64,000 nt of DNA from Catonia carolina (taxonomy: Eukaryota; Arthropoda; Insecta; Hemiptera; Achilidae). The stretch covers positions 83,959,969 through 84,023,968 of the forward strand of contig JAQMRL010000003.1 in NCBI GenBank assembly GCA_035578175.1, in the 5' to 3' direction. The notes beneath the pieces are model-generated. The model did no database searches, had not been told where the DNA came from, and saw nothing but the letters and a program-made list of their open reading frames with translations. The translations under genes and the position numbers were made by a program. Shown here piece by piece: positions 26,138 to 38,185 of this stretch (position 1 is its first letter; the number at the start of each line of letters is the position of its first letter).

Positions 26138-26300
26138 GCAGACTAGCCGCTAAAAACAGGTTTTTTGGGTTCAGCGGGACTGAAAACGTGTATTTCCGGT
26201 AAATTCTCTTGTAGCACAAAGTCTACCCTTTTCAACCACTTAGAGGTACGTTTTTGTAATCTTTAAGGGGTAATCTTTTAATTGTAAATTGTGTAGCAAC
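26138..26300 (-). repeat. HLT 5'-side scrap next to one unit of the LINE-tail repeat
   Basis: 26138-26210 matches the reverse of the HLT region between hairpin and microsatellite (GACTAGCCGCTAAAAACAGG, GGTTCAGCGGGACTGAAAAC). 26223-26300 resembles one monomer of the array at 28461 (CCCTTTTCAACCACTTAGAG). Confidence 0.5.
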
Positions 26301-27155
26301 ACACAGACTATTTTAATCAGAAACATGTTTTGTATACCTATCTTTAGTAAATTGATTTTTGATTTTGAAATGGTTTCGTTTTCACGGATAAAATACAATA
26401 AATAAATATCATTTACAAATCTCTGCAAGGAGAGCTATGGATAAATCAGAAAATTGTACCACAAAATTTTTTATAAAAATTTTAGGTGTATTTTCACCGC
26501 TATATAGGGCCTAGTTATAACCTGTCTTACATGAGAATATCGTGGCATGTACCAACAACCTTGGTATATTCGAACAAATATGTACATAAATATTCTTGCC
26601 GTCAGTTTCACATGGAGTAAGTACTAGGTATACATTCTCGTATAAGTTATAAATAAATCAGCTGGTATACATTTAGAAAGACAGGGAACGTTAAAGCCAT
26701 TAAAGTAAACATAAGGTTTGTTTTAATCTTTGCAATGTTGTTTTATAAATAAACATGTAATGAAGTCATTTCATTACATTTCACCTGTAATGTATTTTAA
26801 AATCATTTCTTTCTACATACATTCGTTGTTGTAGAATGTATCTAGTTTGTATTTTGTTTGTATGTTTGTTTATTAATTCGTTATAAATCTCTCTTCCGAC
26901 TTTCTTTCCTGTACCAGCTTATACTAAAGTAGATTTTTGTACTTCTAATTCAATCCGTATCAGAGACATTATATATACAATAATTCTTATTTGTTTATGA
27001 ACTACACTTGTACATTTGTTTTCTTCTTGTTCTTTTTACTTTATGTCCTTTGGTTAAAACAACTGTATAAAAAATATTATTGAAACATTTGTTATGAACG
27101 AAGAAATGAATGGATGAGTTAAGAACACTTCCAAGTACTTTAGAACCTTTATGCG
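26301..27155. other. AT-rich DNA, nothing recognised
   Basis: No gene or repeat family seen. Confidence 0.4.
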
Positions 27156-27399
27156 TGACTAGCTGCTCGTCCGGGCTTCACCCGAGTATAATTTTGTTTT
27201 AGTTCAATAATTTTTTAATTAGAATTTAAAATAAATTAAAAATAGGATTCCTTATAATAGACCTATGACAGTAGAGTCCCGGTTATCCGACCTTCGGTCA
27301 TCCGACATCCGGATTGTCCGACGTGGCTGACCGTCAGTCCGTTAGACGGAGGAAATAATTTCACTAAAACGTTGCGGAAAATCAGTATAAAATATGTTA

Positions 27400-27597
27400 T
27401 ACCGGCCGCATTGGCGTAGTTAGTAACGTGCTCTCCTCTCATCATGCGGTCCTGGGTTCGAATCCCACTCAGACACGGCATATTTTCATACGTTACAAAA
27501 AAAATTATTTCATCCTCATTACATACAGTTACACCCCAACGTCGTCGCTAATGACCTTGCCGTTGATGCGACGTTAAATAAATAAATAATAAAAAAA
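27400..27597 (+). repeat. Full-length SINE-B in Tigger
   Basis: GGCCGCATTGGCGTAGTTAG head, B box GGTTCGAATCCC, tail GCGACGTTAAATAAATAAAT. The flanks (AAAATATGTTAT and AAAAGATGTTTT) may be a diverged TSD. Confidence 0.85.
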
Positions 27598-27601
27598 AGA
27601 T

Positions 27602-28218
27602 GTTTTGTTCTGGGTCGTTGACTGCTGGAACAATATTTCTCCTGATACGTTGCCGAGATCGTGGAAACTTTTACTGTCAGATGACGAAGAAAACCAAGAA
27701 AACACGAATGAACAAAACAATCTAACTGACCTAATTCAAAAGATTCCCGGTTGTGAAAACGTTGACATTAACGATATTCGAGAATGGATGGACAACGACG
27801 AACAATATGATTTTTTTTAACGTCCGACTGTTCTGCAATTACTGCTAGTGCAGACGGTGAAGGATGAAATGATTTTTTTGTAACATGTGAGAATATGCCG
27901 TGCCTGAATGGGATTCGAACCCAAGACCGCATGGTGAGAGGCGAGCACTAGGAGTTGACTGATGATGACATAATTACAATGCTAAATGGTCCCGACGTTG
28001 AATAGGCTGAAGAATGTGATAATGAAAATCAAATAAATGAGGAAGAGACAGTCTTAAGCCATTCTAAAGCAGTGACAATTTTTCAGACAGCTTTAGCATA
28101 CATTGAACGACAACCAGAATCCACTCCATCTGACATAATGGTGTTGCAATGTTGGCTTGATTGTTCCGCGAAGAAAAGGGCAACTTCAGGCAGACAAACG
28201 TCTGTTCGGGATTTTTAA
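27602..28218 (+). pseudogene. C-terminal remnant of Tigger/jerky-like transposase
   Basis: Reads VVDCWNNISPDTLPRSWKLL, then IPGCENVDINDIREWMDNDE, a SINE-B interruption (27811-27948), then ELTDDDIITMLNGPDVE, an in-frame TAG, and SHSKAVTIFQTALAYIERQP to a TAA at 28216-28218. These are the hallmarks of the acidic tail of pogo-superfamily (Tigger, jerky-like) transposases: W..I, IPGCE, ELTDDEI, and ALEYLEQQPE-like. The DNA-binding and DDE catalytic parts are absent. Confidence 0.85.
27811..27948 (-). repeat. 5'-truncated SINE-B in Tigger transposase remnant
   Basis: Reverse-oriented: T run, CGTCCGACTGTTCTGCAAT, reverse B box GGGATTCGAACCC, ending GAGGCGAGCAC. The tail is the CAGTCGGACGTTAA type, unlike the copy at 27400. 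Confidence 0.88.
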
Positions 28219-29084
28219 AAAATTAATTTTTCTTTAAAACGTAAAAGTATGCATTATAATGTGTCTAAAATTCCATCATTTGTTTAATTAAACTAGTTTT
28301 TAAAATACAATAACATTTTGTTTCCTTACATTTCTTTCAATTCCGTATTATTCGACATTTTGGTTATCCGACTATCCTCCGGTCCCGTTTGTGTCATATA
28401 ACCGGGACTCCACTGTATTTTAAAATTTATAAACATCTAAGGGTGTAAAGTTTAAATAGCCTTTTCAACCCCTTAAGGGTACATTTTTGTAATCGTTAAG
28501 GTGAACTTTTAGTTCCAATGTAGGTGACATCTCCAAACTTCAGCCATTTAGCTCATCTGTAACTGAGTAAACTAAAAATATTGATTTAAAAGTTGAACAA
28601 CCTTTTCAATCCCTAACGGGTAAATTTTTAAAATCGTTGAAGTTTAATATTTTTAGTGTCACTAGACATAACATCACCGAGTTTCAGACAATTAACTTAT
28701 CCAGAATTTAGTAAATAAAAAATATTGGTTAAATGGTTGAATACCCTTTTCAACCTTTTAAGGGTACACTTTGGAAAATATTTAACGAATAATTTTTTAG
28801 TTGCACTATAAATAACGACATCGAAATTCAGTCATCTAACTCGTCTAGAACTTAAACGATAAATATTGGTTTAAGGGCTGTACACCATTTTCATTCCCTT
28901 AAGGGTTAATTTTGACAAATGGTTAAGGAGTAATTTTTGTAGTTGAACTAAAAGTAGCATCTCCATCGAGTTTAGCCATAGCTTGTCTAGAACTTAGTAA
29001 ACGGAAAATATTGGTTCTAATCCCTTAACGGTAGAATATCGAAATCGTTTATGTTTAACCAGTCCATTTACTCCAAAGGGAATA

Positions 29085-29444
29085 ATAATAATAATAATTG
29101 TCTTTTTATTAGTCTCCTTTAAAATTACATATTTTACAGTGATTAGATACATTACACATAAGGCAATAGCTATGTAATAATTAATTAAATTAGAAACATA
29201 TCAATTTATAATTTTTAACGTTAATGTCCAAATAAAATCATAATCACTTTTTCTTTTTTTCTTTTTTTTAAGTACATATTTAGGAAACTAGTCCATTTTT
29301 GGGCAAAGGCCTCTCCCAATGTTTTCCAACGGGATTTGTCTCTTGTTGTAATTTTCCAATGTGCACCTACATGTTTGACCAATTTGTCGTCCCACCTTAA
29401 ACACTGCCTACTTCTACGCCTGATATTTTTAATCGGTTGCCCTA
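29085..29444 (-). pseudogene. 5'-truncated RTE-type LINE, C-terminal end of ORF
   Basis: Flanked by AAAGGGAATA near 29076-29086 and 29446-29455. On the minus strand the sequence ends in an (ATT)n tail. From about 29420 down to 29262 it reads RWDDKLVKHVGAHWKITTRD, then KTLGEAFAQKWT. The RW.DD..K..G..W...A.DR..W..L.EAF.Q.WT signature is the extreme C-terminus of RTE-like LINE polyproteins. Confidence 0.8.
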
Positions 29445-29540
29445 AAGGGAATATTCATTCTCAATTTCAGCTTTCTAGCTAAAAAGTACGGAATCTTCTG
29501 GTTTCATTTTAAATTTCCATGATTTTTATAAAGCAATTAT

Positions 29541-30287
29541 TATGTTTTGTAACCAAACTTAAGAGGTTACTTAGAAAATAATACAGTGTAATATTCTTCG
29601 ACAAATCAAATTTTAAATTAATTCATGATCAGAAAATTACTTTAAAAGAAGATTAAATTATTTACATGATATATTTATTTAACATAAGATAGTCAATCAA
29701 CATTCTGACTAATATTAATTGTACTACGTACCTAATTTAAAAGTAAGTAGAAACTCATTTTTAAAGCTCATAAATAGAGAAGAAAAATAATTAAGGCGTG
29801 TAAAAAAGAAACAAAATTAGAACATAAAAAATTATTGGATGATTAAAGTAAAAGTAACGCAATTTTAAAATAAAAAAGAAGACAGTTAGACGTGAAGGAT
29901 GTAAACCATTGATAGCCTTCATATTTCAGCTGAGAGGAAAAGTGGACGGTTATTAACACTTAGTCCAGATTATTTCGATTATTTTTATCACTAGAAAGGC
30001 TCAAGTTATTTTAAAATAATATCCTTAGAAGCAATATTATAAATAACAACACTAAGGGTTTTAAAAATAGAAATTAATTTCGTAGCTTCAAGCAGATTTT
30101 TATGCTACAAGATGCTTCTTGCACGCATTGATTTCGTGTTAATTTTAAACTAGTAGATAGATTTCTGTTTGATACATTGTTTGATCGTTTTTAAAGATTT
30201 TAGACCTGAATTATGTAAAGTTATATTTTCCAACTCTAACAACTCTAATATAATAGCTCAGAAAATAATTGGCTGTAAAAATCAAAA
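29541..30287. other. AT-rich DNA, nothing recognised
   Basis: No gene or repeat family seen. Confidence 0.4.
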
Positions 30288-30735
30288 CTATAAAAAAACA
30301 GAAAATCACTAATTACCACTAAACTAAGCGTTATAAAAAAAAGTGTTTCAAATAAAGGTTGTAGGTTTTTAAATTCTCTACAACTTTTATTAAGTACATT
30401 TTTGCGCTAAAATGCATATTAAACCCGCAGTCTTAAATAAACAATTTTTTAACGAGAAAAAAATCTCCCCAAGAATTTCAGCAGACATGGTGCCTACCTT
30501 ATCTCGTAGAGCATAAAAATGTAGTAAATGAGGTGATTTTTTAAAAAATCGTAGAAGCCGTTTTTGAGAAATTCGCAAAAAAGCAAAAATGACACGAATA
30601 AACTACTACTTCTGGTTGACCGATTTTGATGAAAATGTTCGTGTCGGGTCCTCTAGTGATATCTAACTTAAGTTTCAAGTTTTAAGTTCGCTCGATGTTC
30701 CGTTTTTTTGAGATATTCTGTTCACAAACACCAGA
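30288..30735 (-). mobile_element. HLT partial copy
   Basis: Reverse-oriented, covering internal unit 1 (CACTAAACTAAGCG), GCAGACATGGTGCCTACC, GGTTGACCGATTTTGATG and the TTTGAGATATTCTGTTCACA next to the microsatellite position; both ends missing. Confidence 0.8.
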
Positions 30736-31640
30736 CATATTTGACTTATGTACGGATGGTGTGTTTACATTCAGTTAATCCTAAAATGCACCAAAGAAAA
30801 AAGGTAAAATTTTGACTTGTGGACATTCTGAAATGATTCATTTTATAGATATTGAAGTCATGAGATTGCCATTATTTCAAATGTTTTCAAATGGATGGGC
30901 TCTGAGGAAGGCAAGTAAAAATTTGACAGTGTTGCCAACCTCAACAGTGAGACACTACTCGATATTTCACTACCGTGCAGTTTCATATATAGTACATTTT
31001 GTAATCTGTGGTTTATTTTTATTATCTGTGGTTTGTAAAATGTTTTCTTCATAAACCTTATAAGAAATGAATGTGACCTGTGTTTGATTTACTGTAATTA
31101 CCAGCTACCTTATTCCTATAATAAGGTAATTACCAGCCACTTATTTAATGCTGTAATAATACCTTATTATTCCTTATTCCTTATTTATTTATTGTTGAAA
31201 AATAGTTCCTTTAAGTCTTTAATTTCCTTCTTTATTTTTCGAATTCTGGGAAGTGAAACATCACAGTAGTTAGCCACTCACTCATGGCTTTTGTTAAGAG
31301 GCAGGGAAAGGCATTTTTGTTTAGCTTCAACTTTACAGAATTTTATTACACTGCATATTAGATTTCGTTCAGCACTGTGAATAGGCTGCCCACGTTTTCG
31401 AGAAACTAACATTTTTCTGTTTACGTTAACAAACAGTTCTATTCGTACAGTTAACCTACAAAAAGTTCCGCCATGTACTGTAGGCTACATGCTCTAGGTA
31501 AAGTATAAGTTGTTGTGTTTGTTGTACTGAAATTAAAGCAGTCATGCATGCGCACTTATGCTTTTCCCCAGTTATCCCTCGTTGCAAACAAGGGAAAACT
31601 CGTAACTCAAGTAACTATAAATATGAAGAAATAATCATGA
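30736..31640. other. AT-rich DNA, no supported gene
   Basis: Hairpin TACCTTAT..ATAAGGTA near 31108-31131. No family recognised. Confidence 0.35.
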
Positions 31641-31649
31641 AATAATAAT

Positions 31650-31975
31650 TATATGAGCTTGCTGGCCGCTGCGAAAGCTCCAGTTGAATTGACAGAAAAA
31701 AGTGTCCAGAGCTTGCGGACTGTACATAATAGACTGTGGTAAAACTGTGCACACACGGCTCCCGGACTCCGTGAAAGACGCAACGACGACTGCGCAAGAA
31801 GAGAAGATGATGCGTTCACCGGCTGACCCGACACCGTAACCTCCGTCAACGGCCGCAGCCGCAAGCGATGCCTACAGCGGTCCCTCAACCGTGCAGCGAA
31901 TTTGCAGGCATCGACTAACTACTGATACGGAAGATGATGTCTCAGCTGGACAACGGAGCACCGTCCCGTGATAAA
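31650..31975 (+). repeat. GC-rich element E, copy 1
   Basis: GC-rich island in AT-rich DNA that aligns along most of its length with 47911-48350. Shared landmarks are CACACGGCT.CCGGACTCC, GAAGATGATG, GCGATGCC.ACAGCGGTCC and GAAGATGATGTCTC. Identity of the element is unknown; no intact frame. It lacks the stem-loop of copy 2. Confidence 0.65.
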
Positions 31976-32321
31976 AGATATTCTATCCTTGATTTGCCAA
32001 TTTCTATAATAATTAGTATAATACAAACGACGTAGTTTTAAAAACTAGGAATAAACAAGGTGCAAAGTAAACTCGAACTGTTAATTCTTATAACAGAGAT
32101 AAAAAAGTGATAGTTGATACTGTAATTATGTCTGTAAATTATAGCTTGCATTCGTTAATAAAAATATTTCACTTAATTGAAAAAGAAACTATCAAAATAT
32201 ATCATCCGTATTATTTTTATAATTTCTCAATCTCATTTATAACCGATTCAACTTGATGCAATGTATGTCATAATGCGTTATCATCGGAAATAAACGCGGA
32301 TTTTAGATAATGTGTTAAAGT
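31976..32321. other. AT-rich DNA, nothing recognised
   Basis: No feature seen. Confidence 0.4.
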
Positions 32322-32335
32322 AAAATCAACAATCT

Positions 32336-32529
32336 GCCGGCCGCATTGGCGTAGTTGGTAACGTGCTCGCCTCTCATCATGCGGTCCTGGGTTCGAATCC
32401 CACTCCGGCACGGCATATTTTCATACGTTACAAACAATCATTTCATTCTCATTACCCACAGTTACACTCCAACGTCGTCGCTAATGACCTTGCAGTTGAT
32501 GCGACGTATTTAAACAAATAAATTTTTAA
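32336..32529 (+). repeat. Full-length SINE-B with perfect 14-bp TSD
   Basis: Reference copy: GCCGGCCGCATTGGCGTAG head with an A-box-like stretch, B box GGTTCGAATCCC, tail CGCTAATGACCTTGCAGTTG then AACAAATAAATTTTT. TSD AAAATCAACAATCT at 32322-32335 and 32530-32543. Confidence 0.95.
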
Positions 32530-32543
32530 AAAATCAACAATCT

Positions 32544-33735
32544 TTTACGTAAAGAGCTATTTACGACCACGTGAAGTAACTTCTGACGCTAAAAGTGTAA
32601 AAAGTATAAAGTGACTTCTGGAAGCTCAATTTTTTTTTTAAATAAAGCTCTCCACGTGCAGATTTATAAGCCCGCATTTTGTATATTGTAAGTATAAGAA
32701 AATCACTAATCATAGTGTGTTCATCCATTTCGTTATTTTAAAAATTTAAGAGATTTAATTAAAAATATTTGTTTTTATGGTGAGTTTTTTTATCTTTTTA
32801 TCGACAGACTTCCCCGTTAATTACCGTTTATACTGAAATTTACTTCAACAAAAGAAAACATGTTAAAAAACTTAAATTCATTGTTCCGAAACGACAGTTC
32901 TTCATAAAAAACTACAATTAAAAGAACAATACACAAATATAGCTACAATTGATCGAAGAAAAACTAATATTGTTTTGCAAATTCATTGTTAACCTTCAAA
33001 ATGAAGAAAATATTGTATGGAAAGCAAGATTTTATGAATTCTACAAAAAATTTCTAAAATTTCTAAAATAAATATTTATGAAAAAAATTATATAAATGAG
33101 AAAATAAACTTTGTTGCATTTTTTTAGGATTTTAGAACAATTATTATAGGTTTTACGCATTATAATATTCGCATAAAAATTACACAGTGTGATTATAAAA
33201 ATATATTTAAAAGAGAAAATAACTTTATATAAAAAAACTCTAATTATATTTAAAAAAAGTTTAATGATATGATGAAGAATATACAAACAATACCCCGTTT
33301 AAATACCCGTGTAAGTTTTCCTAATGTAAACAATATTTTCAATATTTTAAATTAAAATTGTGTAGAATTTCAGATAATTGTTTTTTTCCGATTTTGTTCA
33401 TGTTCAGTCAGCGTGAAACAATATTTTTATCGGTGTATTAGGCCAATTAACTTTACCGTAAATCATTCATTGTAATTACTCGCATTAATTTGTAACTAAT
33501 GTGATTAACTCCAAACTGTTTTTACTGAGAATAGGCTGTTTAGTGCGTTACTTTATTCGGAAATTACAAATTTGTATTTGCCCAATATAAAATGGAATAC
33601 AAATTAATATCGGGCACATCAGTTTTAATTTATTTATTTTATTTTTATTTATTTATTTATTTATCTTCCCTTTACGTTACAAAAATCATTACAACACAAT
33701 GTTGAGTTTCTTAATTATAACTTAAAAATTGTGTT
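32544..33735. other. AT-rich DNA, nothing recognised
   Basis: Very A+T-rich with TTTA repeats near 33630-33664. No gene or family. Confidence 0.4.
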
Positions 33736-33737
33736 TA

Positions 33738-34133
33738 TAACAGGCAGGTGAAGTATTAAATTATTTCCACTCGATCTGCTAGTTCCAAGGCTACAGAAAA
33801 TAATTCTGTTTCTTATCACATGATCAGCCAAATATATGACTGAAGCATTTATGAAACAGAAGAGGTAGAGGTGAAAAAGTCACTAGTCAGTTGTCTCCTC
33901 TGAGAGTAATGAATTTCATTACCTATATACATGTAGAATCAGACTCTGTGGTGAATGAATGAAGGTGTCATTTGCAGGAAAAAAACAGATGCTTTTCAGA
34001 GTGCCTGGCGTGCTGATAAGCATACTTTTCCATTCAGTGAAGACGGCATGGTAAACCACCTCACTCCACGTTTTACTTAGTAAAGCATCTAGATGTTCAA
34101 ACCAGCCTTCCGGGTGATAACCTAAACAACAAT
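33738..34133 (+). repeat. SINE-D copy
   Basis: From ATAACAGGCAGGTGAAG to CCTAAACAACAA. A possible short TSD (TTAAAAAT) flanks it. The internal frame is broken by small indels. Confidence 0.85.
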
Positions 34134-34718
34134 TTAAAAATCTAAAACTCGTATGGGGAAAATTATCTACCCATAATGGTTTTCCAAGTTCAAGGGTAGA
34201 TCAATTTAGTGCTTCTATGTTTATTTTCTACTACTACAACTACTACGGTAATTTATTAGTGTATTATTATTTACAAACTATATGTTAGTTACTTAAGTAC
34301 TATTAACCTACTAAGAAGGTTATTAAAATAGTGTTGTGATATAGGCTATGTATACAAGTAAACAAAACAAAAAACACAAATAAAATATTAAAATATGCAA
34401 ATCAAAAGAATTATTTACAACTAGAAAAACTAAATTTATCGGACCGGTAGACGAGCTCATAAAATTGTTGAATTCCCGGTGTATAACCATTGTTTCTACA
34501 GCTTCTCTCCCTACTTCCATTAGTCAAATGGTCACAATTTTTTTCTATTTCATGACGTCCGATATATTTTTAAATTGTACGGGGAACAGACTAAGAAGCT
34601 TGGGTGCTAAGTAAGTATATTAATTGCAATATCTTCCTAGATCAATTTTGTATTATATGTATATTCTATAAATCTTTTGAGAGGTTGACTGTCATCTGTT
34701 CTGTTTAACTGTCTCCTG
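34134..34718. other. AT-rich DNA, nothing recognised
   Basis: A 65-codon minus-strand open stretch (34520-34323) is hydrophobic and matches nothing known. Confidence 0.35.
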
Positions 34719-35196
34719 GAGAGGATATTACAATTTGGGAAATAGAACTCTCCAAGAAAGAATTGGTAAACCAATTACATATTGAAGGATCAAAGAACGG
34801 TATCAAGATCAACTGTCTTGCTCTTGCAGATGACCTGAAAACTGTTTCTAGGAGCACGGAAACAGTAATGGAACAAATCAACGAGTTAAAAGAACAAGCG
34901 GAAAAGCAAAACTAAAAATTTTCTTTGAAGAAACTAAATACATAATGAATATTAAAATAGCCCCGCTTCACTTGAAGACACAATACGGAACAATTGGAAA
35001 AGTTTATAGCATCAAGTACCTTTAGAAAATATAATACAACCGAAAAAGAAACGATCAAGCTGACAAGGAAAGATCTGCTGCAATCCGAAAATTTACAACT
35101 TTTGTAAGGAGAAAGCTCCTTCCAAGACGAGGCAAAATCAGAAATTATAACACCGAGATACTGAAACCTGTACGCAAACGAATATCTTAGAATGAC
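34719..35196 (+). pseudogene. LINE reverse-transcriptase relic with degenerate ADD box
   Basis: One frame reads KNGIKINCLALADDLKTVS followed by TVMEQINELKEQAEK. This is the palm motif region of non-LTR RTs (usual form F/YADD followed by a helix and GL.I...KT), here with LADD. Further frames give FEETKYIMN. Stops and frameshifts break it repeatedly. Clade not assignable. Confidence 0.65.
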
Positions 35197-35511
35197 CGGA
35201 AAAGTTTACTTTTACTGATTAAAATATATATTTGTTTCCACAGTTTTCTGTTCTAAAACGATAATAATCACGAGATCACATTGCATTTTGGTGGAAAATG
35301 TCAAGTGATCTTAAAACTCTTTTAACCACTACGTAACACAAGAATCAAATGATATGTAGCCAATTCATCCACTAGTATTACCTTAAACTGCAGAGTTAAA
35401 ACATTTTATGTTATCAGCGTAACTAAAAAATGTACTTAATACGTACCTTCAACGATCAAAATATTCGGTCTTTGAAAAGAGGTTACATAGCACCTTCATC
35501 CAGTAAGCTCA
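35197..35511. other. AT-rich DNA, nothing recognised
   Basis: No feature seen. Confidence 0.4.
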
Positions 35512-37008
35512 TTTTTACTTTCTCTTGCCCTGTATGAATAGGGATAGAGTATGGTGTGTGTGTGGGGGGTGAGTGTGTGTGTGGGTGGGTGTGTGAGCGC
35601 GCGCGTGTGTGTGTGTGTGTGAAAAAATAGATAAAGAACGGAATATCGTACAAAGTTGGCTTTAACTTACGTAGAAATTAAGTTAGGTGCCACAACAGGA
35701 CTGACACGAATATTTTCATTAAAATCAGTCAACCGGAAGTAGTTTATACGTGCGTTTTTCTCAAAAACGGCTTCTACGATTTTTTTTAAATCACCTCATT
35801 TACTGCAAAACAATTTTTATGCTCCACAAGACAGGGAAAGCCGCACGTCTGCTTGAAATTCTTGTTGCTCTCGTGGATTTTTTTTTTAAAGATTGCAGCC
35901 TTGATATGCATTTTAAGGTAAAATCGAATATAATCAAAGTTCTAATTAAAACCCTACAACTTTTATATCAAACATTTTTTTCTACACGCTTAGTTTGTCA
36001 TTAGTCATTTTCTGTATTTTTCTCACCAAAATCCACAAAAATATGAGATTTTTTAAGATTACGGCCTTATTAGGCCTAAGAATTTCGCAACAAAAGTGTA
36101 TATAATTAAAGTTATTGGGAATTAAAAAAACCTGCAACTTTTATTTGATGTATCAAATTGTTTTTCTCTACAGAGCCTAGTTTAGAGGCAATTACTGACT
36201 TTCCGTATTTTAAAGTGTTAAAGAGGTAGATTTTCATTTTACGTCATTCTCTAATGATTAAAATAAGATTATGTTTCTCATTTTACATTGTTTACTAATG
36301 ACTAAACATATGTTTTATTAATTTACTACATTGGAATCGCTTATTAGAGAAACAACACGAGTCCAACGCAAGTGATTTTTCAGGAAATACAGAAACTATT
36401 TTTCTAATTTTATTGATACATACTGCTGAAAATTATTTGACATGAATTTGAAGTACTCGTACTTCTTTAAAAGTAATGTATTCAATTTTATAAATTTCAT
36501 CTTATTTTTAATGGATATTATTAAACGAGGGAATTTTCCACCATGGACTTATGGTTTTTTTCAAATAAATCCTTATTGACGAAATAATTAGACCTAATGT
36601 AACTTGTTTTACTTAGGATACTCCAGTCTATTTATATTATTATATTAATTTACAGAATATTTGTTTAAGATTATATTGTTATTAAAAAGTAGTTAATTTT
36701 TCATTTTAATTTCAAGAAAAACAATAATTAATACTACATTTCTTCGGGCTTATCATCTTTTTCTGCTGATGGTCACAAAAATATTTCTAATATTGTTTCG
36801 TAAACAAAAAATAATTTCTGCAGGTTAAATCTACTACTACTCCTATAATAGCTGGACTTGTGGTTTTCTCTAAAAATAATAGAAATGCAATGAAATATTC
36901 GATTTTTAATACTAGCTCAATTTTGATAAAAAATGGACATGTGTGGTTTCTCAAACAAGTGATTCATTGGTTAGAGAAAGTCGTGTGAGTTTTTCACATC
37001 AAATTTTT
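35512..37008 (+). mobile_element. HLT copy (diverged subfamily), probably interrupted
   Basis: 5' end TTTTTACTTTCTCTTGCCC at 35512, GT/GC-rich microsatellite at 35557-35622, two internal units, then TACTACATTGG near 36330. A 3' end (GGTTAGAGAAAGTCGTGTGA plus hairpin) appears at 36966-37008. The 36341-36965 gap may be an insertion of unknown type. Confidence 0.65.
35557..35622 (+). repeat. GT/GGGT/GC microsatellite in HLT
   Basis: Imperfect GTGTGG, GTGGGT and GCGCGC units at the HLT microsatellite position. Confidence 0.9.
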
Positions 37009-37375
37009 CTTCATTTGTTTGTATTAATTTAGCTTTACCTATATTTTAAAACTCAATCCATCAATATATATTGAATTTTATTAAAAAGATAGAATTTTAA
37101 AAATATATTTTTAAAATGTCAATACATTTTGTGTACAACCTGTACAAGTAACATTGTACGTATTGTAACTAATGCGAGACAAGTTCATTTCGCTTTCATG
37201 TCACGTAGGTGTATTAACCTCATACATATACCATAATACACGAATAGTCTTAAGTGTATAAACATAAAATATAGTTCTATTTGACCTTTCCCAATAATAT
37301 TTATTTTAACCTAATCATTATTATTTACATTAGCTTTTAAGACTATTCTAAAGTAATCCATTCAGTTTAAAACTT

Positions 37376-38185
37376 AAAAATCTGGTGTGAAACACTCGCA
37401 CAACTTTATCTTGCCAATTTATAGATAATGAACAATATAAACTATGTTTAATCATGAGTAAACAACGTAAAATGAAAACATAACCTAATTTGAATCATGA
37501 GTGAATTATGCAAAATTAAAATCAACCTCTGTTCCACTTAAAAATACGGAAAATCGGTAATTCCCTATTAACTAGGATTTGTAGAAGAGAATGCTTAAAT
37601 AAAATTTGTCGGTATTTTAATTTCCCATAACATTGGTTTTACACTTTCATCGTAAAAATGCATAATAAGGCAGCAATCTAAGAAACCCAATTTTTTTTAC
37701 TGATTTTGATGAAACAAAAAACAGAAAATCATTGACTGTCGCTAAATAAGCGTTTTACAAAAAGTTGGAAATAAAAGTTGCATGTTTCTAAACATTCTAC
37801 AACTTCTATTATATAGGCCTACATTGTTGCCCTAGAATGCAAATTAAAGCTGCAATCTTAAAAAAAAACATTTTTATTTCTACGAAAGCACAGCCTCTCT
37901 AAGAATTTCAGCAGCCACGGCGCTTATCTTATCTTGTAGAGCAAAAACATTTAGTAAAATAGACGGTAATTAAAAAATCGTAGGAGCCTTTTTTGAGAAA
38001 ATTGCAAAAAAGTGAAAAGTCACACAAATAAACTACTGTTTCCAGTTCACCAATTTCGATGAAAATGTTCTTGCCGGGTCCCGTAGTATTACCTAACTTA
38101 AGTTTCAAATTTCAATTTCGTGCGCTATTCCGTTCTTGAGATATTTTGTTCACACACACACACAGACCAATCGTTAAAAACCACA
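37376..38185 (-). mobile_element. HLT copy, reverse oriented
   Basis: From AAAAATCTGGTGTGAAACAC at the 3' end through both units to CACACACACACAGACCAATC. It ends abruptly at the microsatellite. Confidence 0.8.

Larger units (their letters stand above)
27269..28415 (+). mobile_element. Tigger/pogo-type DNA transposon relic
   Basis: Left end CAGTAGAGTCCCGGTTATCC and right end reversing to CAGTGGAGTCCCGGTTATAT are Tigger-type TIRs. TA follows the right end; the left flank is degenerate. Only the 3' part of the transposase remains, and two SINE-B copies sit inside, so it is an internally deleted, dead copy. Confidence 0.85.
27160..29540 (+). repeat. LINE-tail-like repeat with ~142-bp tandem monomers, interrupted twice
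   Basis: Starts GACTAGCTGCTCGTCCGGGC, a form often seen at ends of insect retroelements. After the Tigger insertion, monomers start near 28461, 28602, 28745, 28887 and about 29021. Each opens CCTTTTCAACCCCTTAAGGG-like and later has TCTCCA..TTCAGCCAT and AAAATATTGGTT. The last monomer is split at 29085-29444 and resumes to about 29540. Confidence 0.65.

Noticed and set aside
28461..29060. Possible CRISPR array
   Set aside because: The repeats are ~142-bp diverged head-to-tail monomers without unique spacers, in eukaryotic DNA; a tandem repeat.
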